Shown: piece by piece, positions 1 through 6,174 of the stretch
How positions within the stretch are numbered: position 1 is the first letter of the stretch
Layout: the number at the start of each line of letters is the position of its first letter
Assembly: GCA_030729445.1 (NCBI GenBank)
Contig: JANQXJ010000025.1
Coordinates: 1 to 9,466, forward strand
Reading direction: 5' to 3'
Source: Limnohabitans sp.
Lineage (GTDB): Bacteria > Pseudomonadota > Gammaproteobacteria > Burkholderiales > Burkholderiaceae_C
DNA: 9,466 nt
The notes under the pieces: model-generated
The model's input: only the letters and a program-made list of their open reading frames with translations
What the model was told of the DNA's origin: nothing
Databases searched by the model: none
Position numbers and translations under genes: made by a program

Positions 1-365
1 GCGGCATGAGTTCCGTCTTTTCCAGCAGTTGGTCGTTCGTGTCCAAACGGGCGTTTTTTCAGCAAGCGCGCTTTGTCAGCACCCGCAACTGGCGGCTGGT
101 TTACGCGCTGGGCGTGGTGCTGGGGGCGCTGGTTTGGCGGTTCACGCTGGCGGGCGGCGAGGCGCAGCACACCAGCGTGCCCGCCTGGCAGCTGCTGGTG
201 GGCGGCTTTTTGGTCGGTTACGGTGCGCGTTTGGGCAATGGCTGCACATCCGGTCACGGCATTTGCGGCTTGGGCTCGTTGCAGCTGCCTTCGCTGGGCG
301 CGGTGCTGACCTTCATGGCCACCGCTTTCATGACCGCCAACCTGATGGCTTGGAGCCTCGCATGA
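1..365 (+). CDS. YeeE/YedE family sulfur-compound transporter, first half (5' truncated by window edge)
   Basis: This is an inner-membrane protein of the YeeE/YedE (Sulf_transp) family, whose characterised members move thiosulfate or related sulfur compounds across the membrane. The visible 119 residues, counted from the ATG at position 6, show a hydrophobic segment near 30-48 and another near 61-76. The family signature GNGCTSGHGICGL follows, with Cys80 and Cys87, then a last hydrophobic helix near 96-115. I think the ATG at 6 is internal. The codon before it is GGC, giving Gly-Met-Ser-Ser, which fits the conserved AGISG-like turn after the first family helix, and that helix is otherwise missing. 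The true start therefore lies upstream of the window. The stop TGA overlaps the next gene's ATG (ATGA), so the halves are probably translationally coupled and work together. The substrate is inferred from the family only. Confidence 0.82.
   Translation, partial: GMSSVFSSSWSFVSKRAFFQQARFVSTRNWRLVYALGVVLGALVWRFTLAGGEAQHTSVPAWQLLVGGFLVGYGARLGNGCTSGHGICGLGSLQLPSLGAVLTFMATAFMTANLMAWSLA
352..355 (+). promoter_or_regulatory. Ribosome binding site of the second YeeE gene
   Basis: GGAG lies six bases before the ATG at 362, inside the end of the first YeeE gene. It supports that start and shows the second half can initiate on its own as well as through the ATGA overlap. Confidence 0.6.
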
Positions 366-796
366 ACAATCTGAATCCTCACACACTGTCTCTGCCCAAA
401 GCGCTGGTCACCCTGATCGCCGGGGCCTTGTTTGGCTTTGGCCTGTCGCTGGCCACCATGGTGCAGCCCGACGTGGTTTTGAGCTTTTTGCGCTTTCAGG
501 ACTGGGGCCTGATGCTGGTCATGGGCGGTGCGGCAGGGCTGGCCATGCTGGCTTACAAAGGTTTTCCGCGCTGGCTGTCTCGCCCCCTGCTGGGCGGTGA
601 GTTCCTGACACAACCGGTCAGCTGGAACCGCCAAACCGTGATCGGCTCGGCCATTTTTGGCGTGGGCTGGGGATTGTCCGGCGTGTGCCCCGGCCCCGCG
701 ATAGCGGCCTTGGGCACGGGCAACACCGACATCCTGTGGGCCTTGGGCGGCATTGTTTTGGGCGGATTGGCCCACGGCCTGACAGCGCGGGACTGA
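362..796 (+). CDS. YeeE/YedE family sulfur-compound transporter, second half (DUF6691 type)
   Basis: This 144-residue membrane protein is the usual partner of the preceding gene. In many proteobacteria the YeeE/YedE fold is split over two adjacent short genes like these. Hydrophobic segments are visible near residues 12-32, 48-65, 92-106 and 125-140. The family motif GWGLSGVCPGPA lies at 102-113 with Cys109, the likely counterpart of the cysteines that handle the sulfur substrate in the first half. The ATG at 362 is chosen because it overlaps the upstream stop and has GGAG six bases before it. Such pairs often sit beside sulfide or persulfide oxidation genes (rhodanese, persulfide dioxygenase, ArsR/BigR-type regulators), but that neighbourhood would lie to the left, outside the window. 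The stop region holds a short tandem repeat, CGGGACTGA at 788-796 and again at 798-806. Confidence 0.85.
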   Translation: MNNLNPHTLSLPKALVTLIAGALFGFGLSLATMVQPDVVLSFLRFQDWGLMLVMGGAAGLAMLAYKGFPRWLSRPLLGGEFLTQPVSWNRQTVIGSAIFGVGWGLSGVCPGPAIAALGTGNTDILWALGGIVLGGLAHGLTARD

Positions 797-833
797 ACGG
801 GACTGAGCGCCCACAGGCACCATCGGCCAAAAA

Positions 834-865
834 CCAAGCCCCACAGGTTAGAATAATGGGCTTGG
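834..865. promoter_or_regulatory. Inverted repeat around a candidate -10 box in the efp leader
   Basis: CCAAGCCC (834-841) and GGGCTTGG (858-865) are perfect 8-base inverted arms separated by 16 bases. The spacer contains TAGAAT (849-854), a plausible sigma-70 -10 element about 48 bases before the efp ATG; no convincing -35 hexamer is seen at the right distance. The structure could be an operator over the efp promoter, an RNA hairpin, or a weak terminator for the YeeE pair, although no T-run follows. The arms are seen directly; the role is inferred. Confidence 0.4.
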
Positions 866-902
866 CTTCAAGCCACCCCCTTTCATTTCAGACTCAATTC
901 CT

Positions 903-1457
903 ATGAAAACCGCTCAAGAAATCCGCGTCGGCAACGTCATCATGCACGGCAAAGACCCCATGGTCGTCCTGCGCACCGAATACCAACGCGGTGGCCGCGG
1001 CTCGTCCACCGTGCGCATGAAGCTCAAAAGCTTGATCGCCAACTTCGGCACCGAAGTCGTGTTCCGCGCCGACGACAAGATGGACCAAGTCATCTTGGAC
1101 AAAAAAGAGTGCACCTACTCTTACTTCGCTGACCCCATGTACGTTTGCATGGACACCGATTTCAACCAGTACGAAGTCGAAGCCACCAACATGGGCGACG
1201 CCCTGAACTACCTCGAAGACGGCATGGAACTCGAAGTGGTGTTCTACAACGAGAAAGCCATCTCGGTCGAATTGCCCACCAGCGTGGTGCGCGAGATCAC
1301 CTGGACAGAGCCTGCCGTCAAAGGCGACACCTCGGGCAAAGTGCTCAAGCCCGCCAAGATCGCCACCGGCATGGAAGTGCCTGTGCCTTTGTTCGTGAGC
1401 CAAGGCGACAAGATCGAGATCGACACCCGCACCGGCGAATACCGCAAGCGCGTCTGA
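903..1457 (+). CDS. efp: Elongation factor P
   Basis: EF-P binds between the ribosomal P and E sites and rescues ribosomes stalled at consecutive prolines. The 184-residue product has the standard length and three-domain layout: an N-terminal KOW-like domain to about 65, and two OB-fold domains at about 66-128 and 129-184. It contains the conserved stretches TYSYFADPMYVCMD and GDKIEIDTRTGEYRKRV, the C-terminal family signature. The tip of the N-terminal loop reads QRGGRGSS with Arg at position 32, not lysine. This is the form glycosylated with rhamnose by EarP in betaproteobacteria and some pseudomonads. EarP is often encoded next to efp, but here the neighbours are a YeeE pair and a LOG-family gene. 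There is no clear Shine-Dalgarno before the ATG. A strong terminator after the stop suggests a single-gene transcript. Confidence 0.98.
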   Translation: MKTAQEIRVGNVIMHGKDPMVVLRTEYQRGGRGSSTVRMKLKSLIANFGTEVVFRADDKMDQVILDKKECTYSYFADPMYVCMDTDFNQYEVEATNMGDALNYLEDGMELEVVFYNEKAISVELPTSVVREITWTEPAVKGDTSGKVLKPAKIATGMEVPVPLFVSQGDKIEIDTRTGEYRKRV

Positions 1458-1479
1458 TCTTCTGATCGAGCCCCCCGAG

Positions 1480-1502
1480 AAAGCCCCGCAAGGGGCTTTT
1501 TT
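1480..1502 (+). terminator. Intrinsic terminator of efp
   Basis: A perfect 8-bp stem, AAAGCCCC (1480-1487) with GGGGCTTT (1492-1499), is closed by a GCAA tetraloop (GNRA class). A run of six T residues follows at 1497-1502. It begins 22 bases after the efp stop and is a textbook Rho-independent terminator on the plus strand. Confidence 0.93.
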
Positions 1503-1520
1503 CATGGGTGATGGCGTTTC

Positions 1521-1550
1521 TTGTGGCGTGCCTTGTGGCCGGTGCACAAT
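1521..1550 (+). promoter_or_regulatory. Candidate promoter of the LOG-family gene, possibly leaderless
   Basis: TTGTGG (1521-1526) and CACAAT (1545-1550) are separated by 18 bases and resemble weak -35 and -10 hexamers. The -10 box ends only seven bases before the ATG at 1558, so transcription would begin at or just before the start codon. An 8-base direct repeat CTTGTGGC (1520-1527 and 1532-1539, 12-base period) overlaps the -35 region. This is inference from spacing and position. Confidence 0.4.
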
Positions 1551-1557
1551 CGGCTCT

Positions 1558-2430
1558 ATGCAAAGTACTCAAAACCTGAAAGACCCTTCTCTTCCGCATG
1601 CTTGGGCCGACTTGCAGGCCGAAGCCAAGCTGAGTGACTGGCTGGAGCCCGAGGCACATCGCCTGGCCTTTGCCGACCCCGAATTTTTGTTGCGTCGCGA
1701 AACCCGGGGCATTCGCTTTCAACTGGAAATGCTCAAGCCCGATCTGGCCCAAGCCGAAGCCGGTATTGAGCACACGGTGGTCGTCTTTGGCAGCGCCCGC
1801 TTTGTGGACCGGGCCACCGCCCAAGCCCAACTTGAGGCAGCGCAGCAAAGCGGCCATGCGCAGGAACTGGCCAAAGCCCATGCGATGGTGCGCAACGCCG
1901 AGCATTACGAAAACGCCCGTGTATTTGCCCAATTGGTCGCCCGCGCCTGCTCCTGTCTGCCAGACGATGAAAAGCTCTTCATCTGCACCGGAGGCGGACC
2001 CGGCATCATGGAGGCGGCCAATCGAGGGGCGCAAGAGGCGGGTGCGCCTTCGGTGGCGCTCAACATTGCCCTGCCCCACGAACAGCACCCCAACCCTTAT
2101 GTCACGCCCGATCTGAGCTTCAAGTTCCACTACTTCGCGCTGCGCAAAATGCACTTCATGATGCGGGCCAAAGCCTTGGTGGCGTTTCCCGGCGGCTTTG
2201 GCACCCTGGACGAGTTGTTTGAGGTCATGACGCTGGTGCAAACGCGCAAAGCCCGGCCTGTGCCGATCTTGCTGTTTGGCACGGCGTTCTGGAAAGGGCT
2301 GATCAACATGGACCTGCTCATCGAAGAGGGCACGATTTCAGCGCAAGACCTGAACCTGTTTCACTACGTTGATACACCCGAAGCGGCTTGGCAAGCCATT
2401 TGCAATTTTTATCAACTGGACGTGTCTTGA
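1558..2430 (+). CDS. LOG-family (TIGR00730-type) Rossmann-fold protein, probable nucleoside 5'-monophosphate phosphoribohydrolase
   Basis: LOG-family enzymes cleave the N-glycosidic bond of nucleoside 5'-monophosphates (cytokinin ribotides in plants and some bacteria, purine or pyrimidine monophosphates in others). They were formerly misannotated as lysine decarboxylases. The 290-residue product has VVFGSAR at 75-81, the phosphate-binding CTGGGPGIMEAANRG at 143-157, and the hallmark PGGFGTLDE at 211-219 (PGGxGTxxE), with catalytic Arg196 in LRKMHFM and Glu219. An N-terminal helical extension of about 70 residues precedes the core. An in-frame ATG at 1504 exists but sits immediately after the efp terminator. 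The ATG at 1558 is preferred because a candidate -10 box lies just before it. The 3' end overlaps the convergent MFS gene by 19 bases. The exact nucleotide substrate cannot be read from the sequence. Confidence 0.88.
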   Translation: MQSTQNLKDPSLPHAWADLQAEAKLSDWLEPEAHRLAFADPEFLLRRETRGIRFQLEMLKPDLAQAEAGIEHTVVVFGSARFVDRATAQAQLEAAQQSGHAQELAKAHAMVRNAEHYENARVFAQLVARACSCLPDDEKLFICTGGGPGIMEAANRGAQEAGAPSVALNIALPHEQHPNPYVTPDLSFKFHYFALRKMHFMMRAKALVAFPGGFGTLDELFEVMTLVQTRKARPVPILLFGTAFWKGLINMDLLIEEGTISAQDLNLFHYVDTPEAAWQAICNFYQLDVS

Positions 2431-3605
2431 GATTTGTGTTGCGGCCCTGGCCGCAAATGCCAAGCACCACGGGCCCCTGAGCCTACCGCTGCGCCCACCA
2501 CCCAAAACAAGGGCGCAACACCGACCACAGCGCCCAGCGAACCAAACAACATGGGCATGACCACACTCGAAGCGTTGATGCTCATCAGGCGCAGACCCAG
2601 CGCCTCGCCTTGCCGGTGCGGCGGAGTGATTTGGTGCAAGGTGCTCATGATCATGGGTTGCACTGTACCCAGCACCAATCCCAACAACACCGAGCACACC
2701 CCCATGGCCAGGGCACTCGGCATCAAGGGGTAAACCGCGAACAACAAACCCGTGCACACCATGGCCGTGGTGATGATTTGGTACTCTTTCACGTGCCGTG
2801 CAATGAAGGGCAAACACACACGAATAAAGGCCGCTGCCAAGGCAAAAGCGCCCAAGATGGAACCCACCACCGAAGCGCTGTACCCCCGCTCATGGCCGAG
2901 CACCGGGACCACAAAGGTGTGGACATCCCAACAAGAGGACAACAACCAATTCACGCCCAGCAAACGGCGCATCATGGGCTCGGCCAGCAAATCGAGGGCA
3001 CGTCGAGGTTGCGCAGGAGGCGAATCTGGCGTGACGGCCAACTCTGGTACCTGTCTCACCCACAACCAAGTGAAGATCGGGAGCACCGCCAGCAAGAAAA
3101 AAGCCCACCGGTAGCCCCATTCGTGCCCGGCCTCTGGGCCTGAAAAATCGATCAACAAACCCGCCAACACTGGGCCCATGAAGTTAGAAACGGCAGGTCC
3201 CAAAGACAACCAACTGAAGGCCACTTTCAGCTCGGCTGGATTTTGAGCCATGCGCCCCACATGGCGCTGTAAGGCGATCACGGCCATCCCGGTGGCGCCA
3301 CCAGCGGCCAAGGCACTGACACACATGACCGGGAAAATAGGCCAAAGGGCAGAAAGCAGTACACCTGAAGCGGCTAAAAACACGCTCAAGCGCATGATCT
3401 TTTGCAAACCCTTGCGATCGCTGTAGCGACCAGCAGGCAAGGCTAAAAACATAGGAGCCAATGCAAACAATGCCAACAGCGCCCCAACGGCCGCAGCACT
3501 GAAGCCTTGCTGCAAGGCCAACAAGGGCGTGGCCATTCGCGCTCCCGCCATGCAGGCATGCAAGAACATTTGGCCAGCAATCAGGCGGGCCAGTTCAGGG
3601 CTCAC
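2412..3605 (-). CDS. MFS transporter, 12 transmembrane helices
   Basis: This is a major facilitator superfamily permease of the inner membrane; the substrate is unknown, and a drug- or metabolite-efflux role would be a guess. The 397-residue protein has about twelve hydrophobic segments, roughly at 5-27, 37-58, 71-90, 94-114, 128-152, 165-184, 216-235, 244-264, 278-293, 297-320, 337-360 and 363-378. MFS motif A, GRYSDRKG, lies at 59-66 in the loop between helices 2 and 3. A hydrophilic central loop (about 185-213) divides the halves. The start is GTG at 3605, chosen because it overlaps the rmuC stop as GTGA and has AAGAAGG six bases upstream. The next in-frame ATG (residue 13) would cut into helix 1. 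It is the last gene of a coupled trio, and its end overlaps the LOG gene tail-to-tail. Confidence 0.87.
   Translation of the reverse strand: MSPELARLIAGQMFLHACMAGARMATPLLALQQGFSAAAVGALLALFALAPMFLALPAGRYSDRKGLQKIMRLSVFLAASGVLLSALWPIFPVMCVSALAAGGATGMAVIALQRHVGRMAQNPAELKVAFSWLSLGPAVSNFMGPVLAGLLIDFSGPEAGHEWGYRWAFFLLAVLPIFTWLWVRQVPELAVTPDSPPAQPRRALDLLAEPMMRRLLGVNWLLSSCWDVHTFVVPVLGHERGYSASVVGSILGAFALAAAFIRVCLPFIARHVKEYQIITTAMVCTGLLFAVYPLMPSALAMGVCSVLLGLVLGTVQPMIMSTLHQITPPHRQGEALGLRLMSINASSVVMPMLFGSLGAVVGVAPLFWVVGAAVGSGARGAWHLRPGPQHKSQDTSS
2439..2456. terminator. Perfect hairpin at the convergent LOG/MFS 3' junction
   Basis: TTGCGGCC (2439-2446) and GGCCGCAA (2449-2456) are perfect inverted arms around a two-base centre (effectively seven pairs with a CCTG loop). 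The hairpin starts nine bases after the LOG stop and lies within the MFS codons for Leu-Arg-Pro-Gly-Pro-Gln near its C-terminus. No T-run follows on either strand, so it is not a canonical intrinsic terminator. It could still slow polymerase from both sides or protect the 3' ends of both mRNAs. The structure is seen; the function is inferred. Confidence 0.4.
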
Positions 3606-5032
3606 GCTGCACCTTCTTGGGGTCCCTCAGAATGGTCTGGCAAGAGCGCTTTCGCCTGTGACTCCGGCAAGGCATCGACCTGGCGCAGCGCCCGGTTCAT
3701 CACGTTGCTGCGGGTCTGGGCCTGGTCCAGGGTGTTGAGCACGGTTTGTGTCTGGTTGCGCACTTTGTCCAGCACGTCACCAAACTTGCCAAACTCGGTC
3801 TTGACCGCGCCCAGCACTTGCCAGACTTCGCTCGAGCGCTTTTCCAGAGCCAGGGTTCTGAAGCCCATTTGCAGGGCGTTGAGCATGGCCATCAAGTTGG
3901 TCGGGCCCGCCAGCGTCACGCGGTGGTCGCGCTGCAGGGTCTCCATCAAACCCGGACGCCGCAAGACCTCGGCGTACAGCCCTTCGGTGGGCAAGAACAT
4001 CACCGCAAAGTCGGTGGTGTGCGGTGGCTCGAGGTATTTTTCAGCAATGGATTTGGCTTCGAGCTTGATGCGTGTCTCGAGCGCCTTGGCACACAACTCC
4101 GCCTGCACCGGGTCGGCCCGGCCTTGGGCTTCGAGCAGGCGCTCGTAGTCTTCGTTGGGAAACTTCGCATCAATGGGCAACCACACAGGCTGGCCGCTGT
4201 CGGAGCGGCCTGGCAGTCGAATCGCAAAGTCGACCCGGTTTTTGTCGCCGGGGCGGGTGGCCACTTGCACCGCGTACTGCTCAGGCGTCAGCACCTGCTC
4301 GAGCAGCGAGGCCAGTTGCGCCTCGCCGAACATGCCGCGGGTTTTGACGTTGGTGAGCAGGTGCTTGAGGTCACCCACGCCTTGCGCCAGGTTGTGCATT
4401 TCGCCCAAGCCTTTGTGCACCTGCTCCAGGCGCTCGGCCACTTGTTTGAAGCTCTCGCCCAATCGGGCTTGCAATGTGGCTTGCAATTTTTCGTCCACCG
4501 TCTGGCGCATCTCGTCCAGTTTGGCGGCATTGCTTTGCTGCAGCTGCGAGAGCTGGGTTTCCATGGTGCCGCGCATCTCGGTCAGGCGGCGGGCATTCGC
4601 CTCAGACAGCGCGTTGACCTGCTGGGCCAGGCTGTCGGTCAGGCTTTTTTGCAGCAAGGCCAGTTGCTGGGCGAGTGCGTCAATTTGCTGGTTTTGGGTG
4701 CGTGTGGCCTCGGCGCTTTGCTGCAGCAGCGATTGCTGGAACAGCGTGAGCGTTTGCATGGACTCTTGTCGGCCTTGCACACCCGACTGGCTAATCTCTG
4801 TGCGCAGCTCGCGCTCAAGTCGTTCGGTCTGGGCTTGCAGGGCAGCAAACTGCTGTTGCTGCCAGGCCGCTTGCTCGGCCATTTTTTCGGCCATTTGCAC
4901 AGCATTCTGCTGCGCCAACTTTTGAGCGATCTGCTCAGCCTGCGCACTGGACGAGTTGCCGCCGCGCAGCAGCAACCAGACCAAGAGCAGCAGGTTCAGC
5001 CCGCCCAAGACCAGCAGGGCCCATTCACTCAT
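3602..5032 (-). CDS. rmuC: DNA recombination protein RmuC
   Basis: RmuC is a membrane-anchored, putative nuclease-fold protein linked to suppression of inversions at short inverted repeats and to genome maintenance; its biochemical activity is not firmly established. The 476-residue product matches the usual length. A single N-terminal membrane anchor (about 4-22) is followed by a long Gln/Ala-rich coiled coil (about 28-215). The conserved RmuC domain runs from about 220 to 445. Key motifs are FGEAQL at 235-240 (Glu237), RVDFAIRLPG at 266-275 (Asp268) and PIDAKFP at 286-292 (Asp288, Lys290), forming an E/D/DxK set like PD-(D/E)xK nucleases. FLPTEGLYAE (346-355) and GPTNLMAML (376-384) are also family motifs. 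The ATG at 5032 overlaps the upstream stop as ATGA, and the stop overlaps the MFS GTG as GTGA. The last 25 residues are a weakly conserved polar tail. Confidence 0.95.
   Translation of the reverse strand: MSEWALLVLGGLNLLLLVWLLLRGGNSSSAQAEQIAQKLAQQNAVQMAEKMAEQAAWQQQQFAALQAQTERLERELRTEISQSGVQGRQESMQTLTLFQQSLLQQSAEATRTQNQQIDALAQQLALLQKSLTDSLAQQVNALSEANARRLTEMRGTMETQLSQLQQSNAAKLDEMRQTVDEKLQATLQARLGESFKQVAERLEQVHKGLGEMHNLAQGVGDLKHLLTNVKTRGMFGEAQLASLLEQVLTPEQYAVQVATRPGDKNRVDFAIRLPGRSDSGQPVWLPIDAKFPNEDYERLLEAQGRADPVQAELCAKALETRIKLEAKSIAEKYLEPPHTTDFAVMFLPTEGLYAEVLRRPGLMETLQRDHRVTLAGPTNLMAMLNALQMGFRTLALEKRSSEVWQVLGAVKTEFGKFGDVLDKVRNQTQTVLNTLDQAQTRSNVMNRALRQVDALPESQAKALLPDHSEGPQEGAA
3612..3618 (-). promoter_or_regulatory. 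Ribosome binding site of the MFS gene
   Basis: On the minus strand AAGAAGG lies six bases before the GTG start at 3605, within the last codons of rmuC. It supports the GTG start over the later in-frame ATG. Confidence 0.65.
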
Positions 5033-6015
5033 GCAGCGGTGCCCGGCAGTGCGTTGAGCGGTGTGAGGGCCTGACCACGGGTCAGGTAAGCCACCAGGTT
5101 GTCGGCCGCGAGCTGGGCCATGGCCTTGCGGGTCTTGACGGTGCTGCTGGCGATGTGGGGCGTGAGCACCACATTGGGAACTTTCAACAAGTCGGGGTGG
5201 ACAGAAGGCTCGCCCTCGAAGACATCCAAACCGGCTGCCGCGATTTGCCCTGCAGCCAAGGCTTTGGCCAGCGCTGCATCGTCCACAATGCCACCGCGTG
5301 CGATGTTGAGCAGGGTAGCCGTGGGCTTCATCTGTGCCAGCTCTGCAGCGCCGATGGTGTGGTGCGACTCGGCGCTGTAGGGCACGACCAGCATGACGTG
5401 ATCAGCTGTCTGAAGAAGCTCCTGCTTGGACACATAAGTGGCCTTGCACTCGGCTTCCAGCTCGGCACTCAGACGGCTGCGGTTGTGATAAATGACGTTC
5501 ATACCAAAGCCGTGGGCTGCGCGGCGGGCAATGCCCTGGCCGATGCGGCCCATGCCGATGATGCCGATGGTGGAGCCATGCACTTCGGCTCCGGCAAACA
5601 TGTCGTAGCTCCACTTCTTCCACAAACCAGCCCGCAAGTAGTGCTCGCTCTCGGTCACGCGGCGGGCCGTGGCCATGAGCAGGGCAAAGCCAAAGTCGGC
5701 CGTGGTTTCGGTCAGCACATCGGGCGTGTTGCTGGCCACAACACCCGCAGCGGTCATGGCGGGCACGTCAAAGTTGTTGTAGCCCACGGCCATGTTGGCC
5801 ACGATGCGCAGCTGCGGATTGGCCTGCAGCAGCGCCGCGTCGATGCGCTCGCTGCCGGTGGTCAAAGCGCCCACTTTGCCTTGCATGCGGCGGGTCAGCT
5901 CTTCGGCAGACCAGACCTCGTCGGCTTGGTTGTTCTCGACATCAAACACCTGCGCCAGAGACTGCAGGACTTCAGGAAAAATGGCACGGGCCACCAAAAT
6001 GGAAGGTTTGGACAT
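5029..6015 (-). CDS. D-isomer 2-hydroxyacid dehydrogenase, GhrB-like (glyoxylate/hydroxypyruvate reductase)
   Basis: This is a cytoplasmic NAD(P)-dependent dehydrogenase of the D-2-hydroxyacid family. It most resembles the GhrB branch, which reduces glyoxylate, hydroxypyruvate or 2-ketogluconate. The 328-residue protein has a split substrate-binding domain around a Rossmann core. The dinucleotide motif is GIIGMGRIGQG at 151-161 (GxGxxG at 154, 156, 159). After the second core strand comes HNRSR (177-181), where Arg residues instead of an acidic residue suggest a preference for NADPH. The catalytic set is Arg240 in NIARGG, Glu269 in DVFEGEP and His287 in TPHIAS. NMAVGYNNFDV (74-84) is the substrate-loop motif. 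It is the first gene of a minus-strand trio with rmuC and the MFS gene, and its stop overlaps the rmuC ATG. The true substrate is inferred only at family level. Confidence 0.92.
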   Translation of the reverse strand: MSKPSILVARAIFPEVLQSLAQVFDVENNQADEVWSAEELTRRMQGKVGALTTGSERIDAALLQANPQLRIVANMAVGYNNFDVPAMTAAGVVASNTPDVLTETTADFGFALLMATARRVTESEHYLRAGLWKKWSYDMFAGAEVHGSTIGIIGMGRIGQGIARRAAHGFGMNVIYHNRSRLSAELEAECKATYVSKQELLQTADHVMLVVPYSAESHHTIGAAELAQMKPTATLLNIARGGIVDDAALAKALAAGQIAAAGLDVFEGEPSVHPDLLKVPNVVLTPHIASSTVKTRKAMAQLAADNLVAYLTRGQALTPLNALPGTAA

Positions 6016-6174
6016 GATCAGGGGGTCTGATGAAAAGAATCAAAAAACGGACAGTCCAAGCCTTGGGCCCCGGATGGCCTGCGGCTGGGCGGTCCAAAAA
6101 AACTCAACCAAGGGACCTGACGCATTTGTCAGACCCTGATTTGCAACGCCATGTTAACGGCGACAGGCTTGGCA
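6016..6174. other. Intergenic region between pncB and the dehydrogenase operon, with inverted repeats
   Basis: This is the longest gap in the window, 159 bases. It contains an interrupted stem, AGGG and CTGAC (6111-6121) pairing with GTCAG and CCCT (6128-6137) around the loop GCATTT. It also holds CGCC/GGCG arms around ATGTTAAC (6147-6162), and TCAG-N5-CTGA just before the dehydrogenase start. On the minus strand a seven-T run (6102-6096) follows the first stem after eight bases, which is too far for a canonical terminator. A weak promoter, TTGGAC then 18 bases then TTTCAT, can be drawn just upstream of the dehydrogenase, without strong support. The region probably carries the pncB 3' end and the dehydrogenase promoter. 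Confidence 0.45.

Noticed and set aside
788..806. Tandem CGGGACTGA repeat at the end of the second YeeE gene
   Set aside because: There are only two copies of nine bases with a ten-base period; this is most simply a small local duplication with no further copies nearby.
254..844. 196-codon minus-strand frame opposite the YeeE pair
   Set aside because: It is antisense to two membrane-protein genes with clear motifs and reads as low-complexity Ala/Gln/Gly sequence.
1504..1557. Upstream ATG for the LOG-family gene
   Set aside because: It starts two bases after the efp terminator T-run and adds an unconserved-looking Cys/Gly-rich peptide. The candidate promoter lies downstream of it.
1345..2241. 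298-codon minus-strand frame opposite efp and the LOG gene
   Set aside because: It spans two real plus-strand genes and a terminator, with no recognisable motif.
3746..5074. 442-codon plus-strand open frame opposite rmuC
   Set aside because: It lies antisense to a well-recognised RmuC. Its Leu/Gln/His-rich translation has no domain logic and mirrors the Gln/Ala-rich coiled-coil codons of rmuC in a G+C-rich genome.
5155..6030. 291-codon plus-strand open frame opposite the dehydrogenase
   Set aside because: It is a shadow of a gene with intact catalytic motifs; the His/Gly/Gln-rich translation resembles no family.
6042..6047. Six-T run on the minus strand as a pncB terminator
   Set aside because: Only GGACTGTCC precedes it, which cannot form a stable stem with an adequate loop, and it is over 120 bases beyond the pncB stop.
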